The notes below the pieces were generated by a model. It was not told the DNA's origin. It made no database searches and saw nothing but the letters and a program-made list of their open reading frames with translations. A program made the position numbers and the translations under genes. Of a DNA stretch of 64,000 nt, positions 45,690 through 56,809 are shown piece after piece. Position 1 is the stretch's first letter. Each line of letters begins with the position of its first letter. The DNA is from Gonatopus flavifemur (taxonomy: Eukaryota > Arthropoda > Insecta > Hymenoptera > Dryinidae), in the NCBI GenBank assembly GCA_018340375.1, contig JAFFJZ010000069.1:763188-827187 (forward strand), in the 5' to 3' direction.

Positions 45690-46529
45690 GTTTTATAACT
45701 TGTTACATAACTGCTCATAAGAACCTGCAATGAGCCTTTATATGAAAAAAAGATTGTGTTTTAGTTCAGCTACAAAGTTTTGGGAAAACCATTCATGAAA
45801 TCAGTAAACTAAAAATATAATGACATAAATACTAAACATTGAACGCTGCATATAATTTTCAGTCTTTTGGAAGTTAGTGAATGATGTAAAAAACTTTGAG
45901 AAATTATTGATATATTGATATTACAAATTGATACTTTGTTTTATTGGATGCCCATGATTCTTAAATTCTTTTATATGTTGGATGGTTCTCTGTACAGTTC
46001 TAAGTAAAACTATCAAGATATTTCTTCCATTGTAGGCTGGTTTCTTGGAACAATTATTAACCACAAAGAAGTGTAAAAAACAAAAGTGTTACTGGAATCA
46101 GTATTGCTTCAATGTGCTGTGAAGAAAAAAAGAATCAAAGCTTCATTTTTGTTGAAAATAATTTTTTATTATTAGTTTATGTGTCAGAAATTTTATAATT
46201 GTTTTTTGTTTCGGAGTTGTGCACAATCGCGCACGCTATCTTTCGCGTTCCCTTAATGCGTTAGAATTATGTTATTTTTATAATTCTGACATTTAAATAA
46301 AAAACATAAAAAATATTGAATTCAAAATAAATTATAATTTTTTTGAAAATTCTCTTACCCGGGTATACTTACATTGCAAATCATTTGGTTTTATTCATTA
46401 TCACCGATTGAGCTCTATATTGTATTGAAATAAGCAATCTCCACATTAGTGATATCAATTGAGGACACCCACGCAATAACAGCGGTAGCGCTCGGAAAGC
46501 GATAGAAGGAATAATCCAAGCTGAACCGA

Positions 46530-47388
46530 CCCACCCAGCACGCAATATCTCAGCAACATTGTCAGAATATTACATTTGGAATGTGTGATATTCTGGGAAA
46601 CATATCAAGAATATTCTCAGAATGTCTCCAGAATATTTCATGTCCACCCTCGTTTGACATTCTGAAGACATTCTGAAATATTGCTGGGATCATTTCAGCG
46701 ATATTCTATACATGAATAAATCCAACAATTATTTGTATTAAAAATTTACTTTGGGTTGAAAACAAAAATTGTTTACTGCTTACAAATGTTGAATGAGCTT
46801 GACCCAGGATGACTTGACGTGGAAAACCCTACATTGAAAGTCGGTTATTATGAAGTTCCTTCAGTGGGGATTGAATCCAGGTCCTGCGAATGAGAGTCAA
46901 AGCCTCTATCACCTCAGCCAATCTCCGAGATGACGACATTCCTCTCAAAGTGCCATTTATTGTAATTATCATGATAGGGGTTTTAAAAATTCGTTTCTGT
47001 GAAATATAGACCCATCGACTTAGGATTTTATGGAACGAAAAATGAGTAGGCTGTGGGAGAGAGGTTTTCTTCGACCTTCTCTTCGAAATTTGAAAGTCTT
47101 GAGTCAGACGTATGAAAATTCTTATTGCTGTATGAAATATTGCTACTGTCATATTCTCAGAACATCCCATTTGTGACCAATTTAGCATATTTCCCATTGT
47201 TTATTCTCAGAACATTCCGGAATATAATATGTGCAATATTTCAATTGAAAGATTCTCAGAACATTTGTAACGAAATATTGTATCCGTCATATCTGTAGAA
47301 TCTCGTATAAATATCTCACAAAAAATGTTCTGCGAGAGACATTGTGATATTCTGGAAATATTACTGAGACATGGAGTGCTGTGTGGGG
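46530..47388. mobile_element. ~860-bp MITE-like element, CCCACCCAGCAC termini
   Basis: The left end CCCACCCAGCACGCAATATC TCAGCAA pairs imperfectly with the right end ATTACTGAGACATGGAGTGC TGTGTGGGG. Both subterminal regions repeat ATATTCTGAGAACAT/ATTCTCAGAATGT-type words many times. A tRNA-like segment lies in its interior (46866-46932). It has no coding capacity. Confidence 0.6.
46866..46932 (-). tRNA. tRNA-like relic inside a palindromic element
   Basis: The minus strand reads an A-box-like GGCTGAGGTGATAGAGG and a B-box-like CTGGATTCAATCCCC at tRNA spacing, with a possible anticodon arm CTTTGACTCTCATTCGCAGG between them. The acceptor stem pairs poorly (GTCATCTCGGAG side against CCCC). More likely a tRNA-derived SINE fragment or tRNA pseudogene than a working tRNA. 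Confidence 0.35.
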
Positions 47389-47809
47389 AGAGACGTCGAA
47401 AAAAAAGTCGGAATTTTGAAAACTAAAAATACTGGGTGATAGGGCTTGAAAAATCAATACAGGTATCCGTTTACCATTTTTTTTCAGGATCAATAGTTTT
47501 TGAGAAAAAAAAGAAAAACTACCTATATTTTTACATCAAAAATCATTATTTTCCAACGTTCAACTCGTTCTAACTCGATCATTTCTCAATGAATCTTGAA
47601 AAATCTTGCAGATTTTGATTCGTCAGGCTTTCCCGAAGACAGCAATGTTGAACAAATTCGTAAAAGTTAATAACAAATGAGTAATTTTTTAATCCGCAGT
47701 GAATCGCATGTTTTCCAAGCTTCGCAGTGAAAAAGTGGTGGGGGAATTTTGAGGTACAAAAAACTTCCAGCGACAAAGTTGTTCGCTAGTCTATGGACAA
47801 ACTTTGTGG

Positions 47810-49105
47810 AAAATTTCAGATCCATTGGGTGGTTAGTTTGTAAAATACAGTCATTTATTCATAACGCGGAACGAGAAATTTGTCATGATTCTGCGACGTT
47901 TACCGTCTGAATATTGAAATCCGTAAGGAAGATTGTATTCCTTCGATTTCTCTACGTAGATTTATATCTTTGAGTCAGATAGTTCAAATATCGAACTGTA
48001 TTTGCAAGATTCGTTATCCATTCTTTGTTTATAATAAACCAATTCACTATCCATTATGTTTTTGTGGTCGAACTATTGACTTTGAAGAAAAATTGCCCTG
48101 AAAGGAGAAGTGTCTCATTTTGTGAGGAAGAGGTTTTAGATCGAAGAATCAGATTATTCTGGCAAGGTTTCTCATCCAATCTTCTAATAAACAATTAAGC
48201 TGTCCCAAACGATCCCATCTACAAAATGATGGTTTTATGAAAAAATTATTCGAACGCAGGAAGGTTCCTGATCTTGTGAAAGATGAATTTTGTAGATATC
48301 ATTTTCCAATGTCTGCATTCTTCATTTCAATATAATTATTATATTTAAATGAATATAAGGTAACTCTAAGAATTTTGTTTCTAAATATGAAATAAGATTT
48401 TCAGTTGGAGAAATCGGAATATCGAATGTTCCTAATAAGATCCAAAAATTGGATTATTGACATTAAAATTCGATTGACAGGAACATTAGATATTCCAATT
48501 CCTCCAACTGAAAACCTTAATTCGTATTTAAAAACAAAATTATTAGAATTATCTTATATCCATTCAAATATAATATTTATATTGAAATAAAGAATGCAGA
48601 CATTGAAAAATGATATCTACAAAATTTATCTTTCACAAGATCAGGAACCTTCCTGCGTTCAAATAATTTTTTCATAAAACCAACATTTTGTAGGTGGGAC
48701 CGTTTGGAACAGCCTAATTGTTTATTAGAAAATTGGATGAGAAACCTTGCCAAAATAATCTGATTCTCCGATTTGAAACCTCTTCCTCACAAAATGAGAA
48801 ACTTCTTCTTTCAGGGCAATTTTTCTTCAAAGTCAATAGTTTGACCACAAAAACATAATGAATAGTGAATTGGTTTATTATAAACAAAAGAATGGATAAC
48901 GAATCTTGCAAATACAGTTCGATATTTGAACTCTCCGACTCAAAAGATATGAATCTACGTAGAGAAATCGAAGGAATACAATCTTCCTTACGGATTTCAA
49001 TATTCAGACGGTAAACGTCGCAGAATCATGACAAATTTCTCGTTCCGCGTCATGAATAAATGACTGTATTTTACAAACTAACAGACCAATCGATCTGAAA
49101 TTTTT
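47810..49105. repeat. 1.3 kb near-complete palindrome (centre ~48457)
   Basis: From about 47810 to 48455 the sequence is repeated inverted to 49105. Paired positions sum to 96914 (for example GTCATGATTCTGCGACGTTT at 47882 against its inverse at 49013-49032). There is hardly any loop; the arms meet near AAAATTGGATTATTGACATT. The divergence is a few per cent. The right arm abuts and partly overlaps the reading frame of a Harbinger transposase fragment. Confidence 0.88.
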
Positions 49106-49378
49106 GTGTGCAATCAATCCCAATATGTATTCGAACTGCGTGGCGGTCATACGGAAATAATTGCGGAATTGCAGATCTTCGATTCTCAAGATCGGGAATG
49201 TTGCGTGATAAAACCCATGCTGCGGACGAGTTTCGAAGATAGGATTAACCCAATGTCGTTTTTTTGAGTACTTCCGTTTATTTTGGTGAGATACAACGAG
49301 AGCTACAGCAGCCATTTCTTCAACGCTGAGTTGGGTACGTGTGTAAACAATTCTGACACAATGACCAAGCCACTCCAA
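49105..49378 (-). pseudogene. PIF/Harbinger transposase, N-terminal fragment
   Basis: The minus strand encodes MAAVALVVSHQNKRKYSKKR, then HWVNPIFETRPQHGFYHATF PILRIEDLQFRNYFRMTATQ and FEYILGLIAH. W(V)(N/H)P...R...G.(Y/F)HT..P.LR.D..+F.NYFRM....F(E/D).L.+.I is the conserved N-terminal block of Harbinger/HARBI1-type nucleases, just before the DDE core. The frame then runs into the palindrome 47810-49105, so the catalytic part is absent. Translation past FEYILGLIAH is palindrome-derived. Confidence 0.7.
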
Positions 49379-49399
49379 ATATTGTTGGGTGTATGATCT

Positions 49400-52300
49400 A
49401 ATCGGCGTGGATTCAGGAACTGGCGAATTCCCACCAATATTTTATTTTTCACTGTCAAAAGAAGGTTCCAACGCTGGTGAATATTCTCCATCTTCATTAG
49501 GCCTGTTATTGACGTACTTGCTTATGAGTTGTCCATTGTCTGCAATTTATCAAATCGGTTTGATTTTAATATTATTGAAAATACTTGTACTTCAGGTATA
49601 AGGTGACAAATGGAAAAATCTAAACGTTGAAGTATTTGAAACATTTTCAACGAGAAGACAATATGTAACGACTGTATGTGATTATATTGTTTATAGATGC
49701 TATATTTGTCGAGACTATGTCACTGTGGTTAATCACAACATTATGGTTATTAATGAAAAGAACTTACCATCTAATGGATAAAAATAATAGTTTTCTGAAT
49801 CTATATAATATTCCTTGTAGCTTTGTAGACATCCATGTTTGGGAATATCATCACTCGAAGTAGCTTTTTCACAAACACTACACGTGTACATCAGACACTG
49901 GAATGTATATCTTTCAAATTAATATTCTGGACGACATTAATTAATTTCTAAACAATTTACTGTTACAAGAATTTCTTATATTTTTAATATTGAGCAAGAG
50001 AATTATCACACATTAAGCAATGAGAAAAATATTTTATAACCTCAAATGGTACAATTGCACATTGGTTTCAATATAATCATGCCAGAATTAAATTAAATAT
50101 CATTTTTTCATGGTCAATATAAAACTCTTCCAGCAAAAATATATTTTTCTTATAAAGATAAAAAAACTTGGTTAGGTTGTTCGGCGAATTTTTTGAGTAC
50201 ATGCAATCTCTTTATTATATCATTGCTGAATTTTTAATATTCGTGATTACAACTAAAGAATAATGTGTGATATCGAAAGTGTTTATAATATTCATATTTA
50301 CCTTTGATTTATCCATTTTTTAATAATTTCCATTTAGCGGTATCCGTTAATGTTTTCACCTGAAAGTACTTGACGTTGAATAAGCAGTTGAAGTTCACAA
50401 ATTCCAACTTTTGAAATTTTGACGCTGACGTCCAATATTTTGAAGGCGTCAGAAAAACGCTGACGCAGAAGCTGCCATGAAATGGTACCTTTAGCTATTA
50501 AAGGTAATACCCTGTCAAGACTCTGCAATCACTTGCACACACATCAAAAATTTATCTGGTCCAAAGAATATACTGCATGTACAAAACACAATTTCAAGAA
50601 GCGTCAAGCTTTAAGGAGACACCAGCCAAATCGCGACAGAGCCAAATCTTTTCTGAAAAATTATTAGAAACTAACGGAATATAATCAGAACTGGCTCTGT
50701 CCAGTCAATCTCTATTGATTGAACAAGGTCTGTACAGAGCGATACTTTGAACGTATCGCTCCATTTTTGCATAATTAGTCAGGAAATATATAACTAGTGT
50801 CACAGCGCTGGTATTCCCTTTAGATGATACCATCGTTACTATGTGAGTAAGGTTGATTTTGGTCAAAGTACTCGAAACTGAATTCATGAAATGATCTGAA
50901 ATTTTCAAGGATGATTCTTTGAAAGTTTATGTACGTCGCTAAAGAGCTCGAATCTTGAATTTCGAATGAATTTTGTTTTTCAAAATTTGTTGTTTGACCA
51001 AAGAAACCGTGCTCGGGAGGTAAGCTGGTATCCTCTAAAGGATAGAGACAAAAAGAGATGAGAAGAGAAAAAAATTCGCTGTGACAGTCATCTATTCGTT
51101 ACATAGCAACTTTGCTATTACGTCGCAGCAGAAAATGGTGATTCTGTCAGTAAAATGTGTTTGCTGTTCTCTATATAATGATGAACATTCTGCTGGTCCA
51201 ACAAACATTTGCTGTTTCAGTTGATTATTCTGCGTCAGCAAATTTTTTTCACTGTGGAGTTTTGACTAATTTTTTATTTTTTCTCTGAGGTTCACTGTAA
51301 AAAGAAAGTCTTAAACTCAGATGATTTTATGACTGAATCGATAAAGCAAACAGATCAAGCCAAAAAAACAATTGCCAACACAATGGAAAAAGCATTGTCT
51401 GAAATTGAGATGCAAACAAATCAAGACTTTCTTTTTACAGTCTTGATTCTTGATGTTAAAACTTCTGTGAAATGGATTTCAAGTATTAGTGTCATGACGC
51501 TCCATGCAACTCAAACGGTTTTTACCACCACAGACGATAATTGCATCACGTGCCCCTCTCTCCGCCGCCTTTCAGTCTGTCTCTATTGAAGATATACTAG
51601 CTTTTTGATGCTGGGATCCCCGAATAGGATACTAGCGCTGGGGCGCTAGCTTATTCATATTGGCCATTTCATTTGAAAATTATTAGATAAATTCGTTCAA
51701 GCTGCCTCTTCACACGGAGAAAAATGTAACTCAAATATGTAATAATTTTTACAAAAATCTGAGACTTTTTCATAGTTTTTAATAAACCCGAAACGGTAAG
51801 GTTCAGAGAATGGATTTTTATTCCAGAATATGAAAAATTTTGAAAACGGAATCAAAATAACGAACACGCTTGAAATTGAGATGCTAAATTGCCGAATTTC
51901 ATTATGTTGTTTAAAAAATTCAACCTTGTTCAGAAATGCGTAATTTGTAAAATCCCGTACAATTTCATAGATACTGTTTCAAATAAACATATCAAATCTC
52001 ATCAAAATTGATGAAATTGAATCTAAACCCATAAAATTGTATGTTTATTTATGCACTCGAGCTTTAGTCTTTTTCTACTCATTTTACCAATTTTCATAAA
52101 ATGAATAAAACGATGAGAAAATATTCGGTCACGGTGAGTCAATAAAACAATATCTCTTAACCATCAGCCTACAAAGCCAAAATCGACCTATATTTTCACT
52201 TATCGATAAAGGGATACTAATCCATCAATTCACACTCAAGTTGCCTGTTTCAAAAATTTCGATGTTGAAACTTATACTATTTTTAAATTCCTCATATTTC

Positions 52301-52735
52301 AGATCTAGTTAGAGAGCTGATGGGAATTAGGTATATGTGATCTGCTCATAGCTGCCTATCACACAGAATAGAGTTTACCTAAGTACAACACTAGTACACT
52401 GCTTCATAAACCTAGATAGCGCTGCGTTTGTAAAACTAGAGTTTCGAAGTTACAAATAACATAGCTGTTATAAATCATGTGCTCATGCCTGCAAACTGTA
52501 ACACGTGAACTTCAGATGAATTTGAGGTCACTAATACAAGTTGCAGACATTAAAACATTTGTTTTCTTCCTTTTTAGAATTTCTCAATCGCAAAAAAGGT
52601 GGTCTATCAAATGATGTGTTCATCCATTTTTTAAATCTTTTTATTATGACTTTTAGTTGTTATAAATGAATTCTGCAGAAATTTTTGATGTTGCGTTTCT
52701 TTATGAATATATAAAATCATATGAATTGCATTATA
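49400..52735. other. AT-rich DNA without supported genes
   Basis: Several 60-86-codon frames occur (for example 50334-50528 minus and 51329-51589 plus), but none shows a motif, splice context or composition that convinces me. A GC-richer patch near 50480-50720 and a CTCTCTCCGCCGCC patch near 51555 are noted without interpretation. Confidence 0.4.
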
Positions 52736-52740
52736 AAATT

Positions 52741-52958
52741 CGCTGTTAAAAATAGTACGAAATTTCGTATCGAAAATTATATTATTTCGTAATAAGTTAT
52801 GATATGAAATTTCGTATCGAAATTGATCCTAAATTTTGTAACAATGATATAGACAGATGTGGCTTCATGTGTTGACACGATACAAACTTTCGTCACACTG
52901 ATACGTAAAGAACTTCGTATCCGTGTTATGAAGTTTTGTACTGATTCTTCTAACAGTG
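52741..52958. mobile_element. ~218-bp MITE, C(G/A)CTGTTA termini
   Basis: The left end CGCTGTTAAAAATAGTACGA pairs with the right end GTACTGATTCTTCTAACAGTG. The interior repeats ACGAAATTTCGTATCG in several palindromic forms. TT lies on both sides, but it is too simple to count as evidence of duplication. Confidence 0.55.
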
Positions 52959-52982
52959 TTGATCCTTAAGGAGGGAAACCTA

Positions 52983-53215
52983 CACGGAAAAAAATCATTC
53001 GCTATAGTAGCTAAAAATTAGCTGTGGTAGCTATTTCGTGTAGTTAATATATATCAACTAAAATATATTTGGATAGCGAAAAAATATTGCTGCGACAGCT
53101 AAATTTTAGCTACCATAGCGAAAAATTTTGCTGCCACAACTAAAAAATAGCTACCACAGCTAATTTTTAGCAATCCAAATATCAGCAACATCATTTTTTT
53201 CCGTGTAGTTGGATC
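52983..53215. mobile_element. 233-bp MITE, CACGGAAAAAAAT termini, TA duplication
   Basis: It begins CACGGAAAAAAATCATTCGC and ends ATGATTTTTTTCCGTG-like (ATCATTTTTTTCCGTG). TA flanks both ends. The interior repeats AGCTAAAAATTAGCTGTGGTAGCT in both orientations. It is inserted at a TA of the larger palindrome, whose opposite arm shows the empty site (CCAACTAGGTCTCC). Confidence 0.88.
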
Positions 53216-53329
53216 AGACAAAGAAAAACTTTTACTTGAAATTTTTTCACAACACATTAAAATGAAATAATTGGCAACAAATGTTTTCCCGCATGAATAT
53301 ATTTAGTGTTGCCGCGATTCGAAAAACGA

Positions 53330-53690
53330 GCTGGTACGATCTATAGCTCCTAATGTTGTTCGATTAGAACTACGGGGAATGAATACCGCTTCAAATTCAC
53401 ATTACAACCAAAATTAGATTACGAATTAGTTTGCATGAAGTTACAACCCCGTAAATCTTCATCTTTAATTGATTCACATCCCAAGCGTTTCGATCCATAT
53501 CGGATAGAAATGACTTCAAAACTTGGTTTCAAGAACTCATATTTCAATTTGGATTTCCAGAATAAGTTAACTGCCATAAGATTGTATTTTCACCCAATTG
53601 CGATTACTACAAAAGAATTTACTCTCAATTGTACGGGATTGGAACCTAAAGATCGTGACAGATCCCAGATAGCAATTTAACCTTGCTGCA
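53330..53690 (+). pseudogene. coding-like fragment inside the hAT-like insertion, unrecognised
   Basis: An open stretch reads RKNELVRSIAPNVVRLELRG, then after a one-base shift NEYRFKFTLQPKLDYELVCM and KLQPRKSSSLIDSHPKRFDP, YRIEMTSKLGFKNSYFNLDF, QNKLTAIRLYFHPIAITTKE and FTLNCTGLEPKDRDR. The alternating hydrophobic pattern suggests beta strands. The composition is far from AT-rich noise. It ends where a MITE (53664) is inserted. I do not recognise the family. It could be a captured host gene fragment or part of the element's own lost protein. No signal peptide or metal-binding motif is visible. Confidence 0.45.
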
Positions 53691-53879
53691 ATGTTGTCAG
53701 GCAAGCTTGTGACAAGGTTGATATAAGCCTCCTAGTTGACACACGACAAGGGTACAAGCTTACAAAACCTTTGCAGCAGGGCTGTAGCATCCTTACACTG
53801 ACAAGGTTGTCAATAACAAGTCAAAAACAATCGAATGACAAGTGTGACAGGGTTATGACAAGCCTACATGTTATCTGGG
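53664..53879. mobile_element. 216-bp MITE, CCCAGATAGCAAT termini, AT duplication
   Basis: It starts CCCAGATAGCAATTTAAC and ends CATGTTATCTGGG, with AT on both sides (53662-53663, 53880-53881). The interior repeats TGACAAGGTTG and ACAAGCTTG words. It interrupts the coding-like fragment inside the hAT-like insertion, making it the innermost insertion of the stack. Confidence 0.78.
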
Positions 53880-54524
53880 ATCGTTTTGTGGATCGCGGCA
53901 ACATTGAATATATGTATATATGTGTATATGTGTATATGTATTTGGAGAAGATATAAATTCTTCATAACTCAATATTGAAGAATACGTGAGATATATCAAA
54001 TCTGCGAGAAGTTAGAAAAAAAAGTCACTGTAACTGCAGAACGGTTTTACCGATCAGGTTGGGATTATTCTCACTTATTCATATAAGTGTCCTCCGGTTG
54101 AAGGGAGGATTTTTTTTGGACGATTGATATTTTTTTTATGGCCGAAAATATAAATGAAATTTTGTTCAAATACACAATTTTCGGTTTCAAACATCCGACA
54201 TTTTGCGGAAAATGGAAATTTCTCAAATTCCTTCGTTCAACCGGAGGACAATTATATGAAAGATAAGTGAGAATAATCCCAATCTGATCGGTAAAGCCTT
54301 CCTCAAGTAACAGTAATCACTGACATGTTTTTGGACCTCTCGCAGATCTGATATACCTCACCTGTTTCTCAAAATTGTATTGTGAGAAATATATAATATC
54401 TTCTTCAAATACATATATTTCATGCGGGAAAACATTTTTCATTAATCATTTCAATGTGTGGTGAAAAAATGTAAGTAAGAGTTTCTCTTCTGTTTGATCC
54501 AACTAGGTCTCCCTCTTTGAGAAC

Positions 54525-56809
54525 GCTCGGTCTAGTACTAATAGTTTATGGAACTGACACAAGCTGAAGATCAATATTCATATTGATTAGAAACAAAATA
54601 TCCAAACATGCTCCCACTGCGCGGATATAATATCAAGTTTTGTCAGAGAGGGATCCATTTTAATATTTTTTGATTAAAAATGTCTGCAAAAGTATAATAT
54701 GAACTGAAAATTTCTGGCTCATATATTTTCATGTTTTTTAGGCATAAACTAATCAATCAGTGAGTTGCAGACATGAGCAAATCATTTCATTCGATATTTT
54801 TTCATTTTGAAAATTAATAACTTTTAATTTCAGAAAAATTCAGCTTGCAGAAATTGATATTTGAGGCTTCAATAATCAGAAGTACATCATTATCAAAGTC
54901 TGCAAAATGAGCAATTGATTTGTTTACATTCAAACAATAAATTAGACAAAAATTGATTACTAATTAACGCAACAATAAACATGTCTGGGACTTCTATATT
55001 TCTACTATGACTAGACGACTGTCATTCTGCATTAAAGGCAGACATGAGCAAATCATTTGAACCAGATCTTTTTTTGTCATTTTATATTGGTATGAATTGA
55101 AAAGCAGTGCTCCTCAAACTGCAGGAATAGATTTTTAGTTTGATTGAATGAGAAGTAACTGATGTATCATTTCTGCACGATGAGCGGATCATTTTAAAAA
55201 TCCCACCAGCTCTCTAACTACTCCTCACTGGGTTACGCTAACCCTGCTTAGAGGGTGAGGGTTAGTTTGCAGCCCTATTGAAAAGGTCTCATAAATTCTC
55301 ATATATAAATCTTATTAGTCTATATAAGATTCTAATGAGTTTTTATCAGTTTATATGCGATTTCTGTCCTAGAACTTATGGGATTTTATGATTTCATATG
55401 AGTTTTATAAAACCTTATAAGATTTAATCAGAGTTATTATAAAATCTCATAAATCCTAATAAAAATCAAGATTATGTACTAGATTTCATGCGGTTTCTGT
55501 CCTAGAAATAACTAGATTTTATTTGACTTTATGAGACCTTTTCAACAGGGAGCCCTTCCAGATGCAAAGCCACACTAGATGAAAAATTGACAGTCGTGAA
55601 CGATGTTTATTGATTTTAATGTTTGTTTTCATTGCATTTTAGAGGATTGGTTTGCCTTTCAAGTCCCACATATGATTACCCAAACTAAATGTAATTCTTC
55701 CCAAAAATGAGCTCGCCATTCGTATTGTTGTGCTTGTCCGGAAAAGATATAAATTGCGAGATATGGTTGTATCGAGTCATTGCATCCATGCATCGTTCCA
55801 TTTAGTTGATCAAAATTTGTAAAATGAGCAAAAGAAGAAGACAGTTTCAGTGCATCAATAAACCAAATGATTTCTGCAATGGGTGTGAGAAATTTATGAT
55901 CCAAAAGTGCGAGGATTTTAAAGACGTTTCTTCTTCAATGTATATGTTCAATCACGAAATGCTAATTTTCTACATGTTTAATTCCAACTGAAATAATCCA
56001 AGGATTGAAAGAAGTAAAAATCGTGAAAAATCTGGATTCCAGCCTTCCGCTAAAAACATTCATAACAGCCGTATAAGCAAATTGGTCAATTAGAACTGGA
56101 AATCAAGGATGGGCATTTTGTACTGTGGCGATACTTTTCGTGGGCAGTACGTTTTTTGTGTGTGAAATATGTCTTCAAAGTGAGATATGGTTTCAAAAAA
56201 AGTACTTGAACTGATAGTACTCCTGGAGTACAAAAATGCCCATCCCTGCTGGGATATATATTATACTGAATATTATACTGAAAAACTTCGGAACAACTTC
56301 GAAAATTGAAAAAAAAATTCAACTATTGATATCAGGGAAACGTTTCTATGAAAAAATTTCTAAGTATGATTTTTGTGTGTGGACCAAAATACATACGAAA
56401 ATGATACACATATGTGTGGTATGCAAGAGATGTTTTTAATTTTGTAGAATAGTGTTATATCACTGTCATGCTTGGTCCTATTTCACATCCAAAAAAAGAG
56501 AAAAACAAACGAACTAATTAATTGATATTTGGATTTTTGCTGGAGCTGTTGGATTGAACAATGACCAAACCAAGAAATGCTACGCATAAGGACTCTGTTA
56601 AATGCGTGCATTTGTTGCATGCGACATCAATGGATGAAAGAAGAGGTAAAGTGTTTTTCCCTAGGACTTCTCATTTTATCCAAAGTCAACGCATGCAGCA
56701 AACGCACGCATGTAACTTTACCTTTAGTGTGCTTGTACCTTAATATCATAATTTTCCGAACCTTAATAATGTTAATAATTCATATTCTTTGTAATTTCAT
56801 TTACATTAG
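54525..56809. other. AT-rich DNA with one MITE and weak frames
   Basis: The MITE at 55273-55550 is listed separately. Frames of 60-81 codons near 55659-55991 and 56086-56439 overlap on opposite strands and lack motifs. A frame at 56561 (MTKPRNATHKDSVKCVHLLH) before a GTAAAG donor could be a first exon of the next gene, but its splice phase does not fit the exon at 56810. Confidence 0.35.
55273..55550. mobile_element. 278-bp MITE, CCCTATTGAAAAGGTCTC termini, AG duplication
   Basis: It starts CCCTATTGAAAAGGTCTCAT and ends ATGAGACCTTTTCAACAGGG. AG lies on both sides (55271-55272, 55551-55552). The interior repeats ATAAAATCTCATAAATCC-type words in both orientations. Confidence 0.8.

Larger units (their letters stand above)
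53304..53906 (+). mobile_element. 603-bp hAT-like insertion carrying a coding fragment
   Basis: The left end TAGTGTTGCCGCGAT and right end ATCGCGGCAACATTG are inverted. The 8-bp flanks AATATATT (53296-53303) and AATATATG (53907-53914) match at seven positions. The opposite arm of the host palindrome shows the empty site as CGCATGAAATATATGTAT. The YARTGTTGCC end and 8-bp duplication fit hAT. The interior holds an open coding-like segment and another MITE. Confidence 0.7.
52966..54524. mobile_element. palindromic element with nested insertions in its left arm
   Basis: The outer left end AAGGAGGGAAACC, continued after a MITE by TAGTTGGATCAGAC, pairs with the right end GTTTGATCCAACTAGGTCTC CCTCTTT. 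The arms continue: 53230-53300 with 54415-54500 (for example TTTTCCCGCATGAA against TTCATGCGGGAAAA), and 53914-54135 with 54215-54415 (GGTTGGGATTATTCTCACTT against its inverse). The left arm is interrupted by a MITE at 52983-53215 and by a hAT-like element at 53304-53906. Without these the element would be about 720 bp. Confidence 0.85.
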
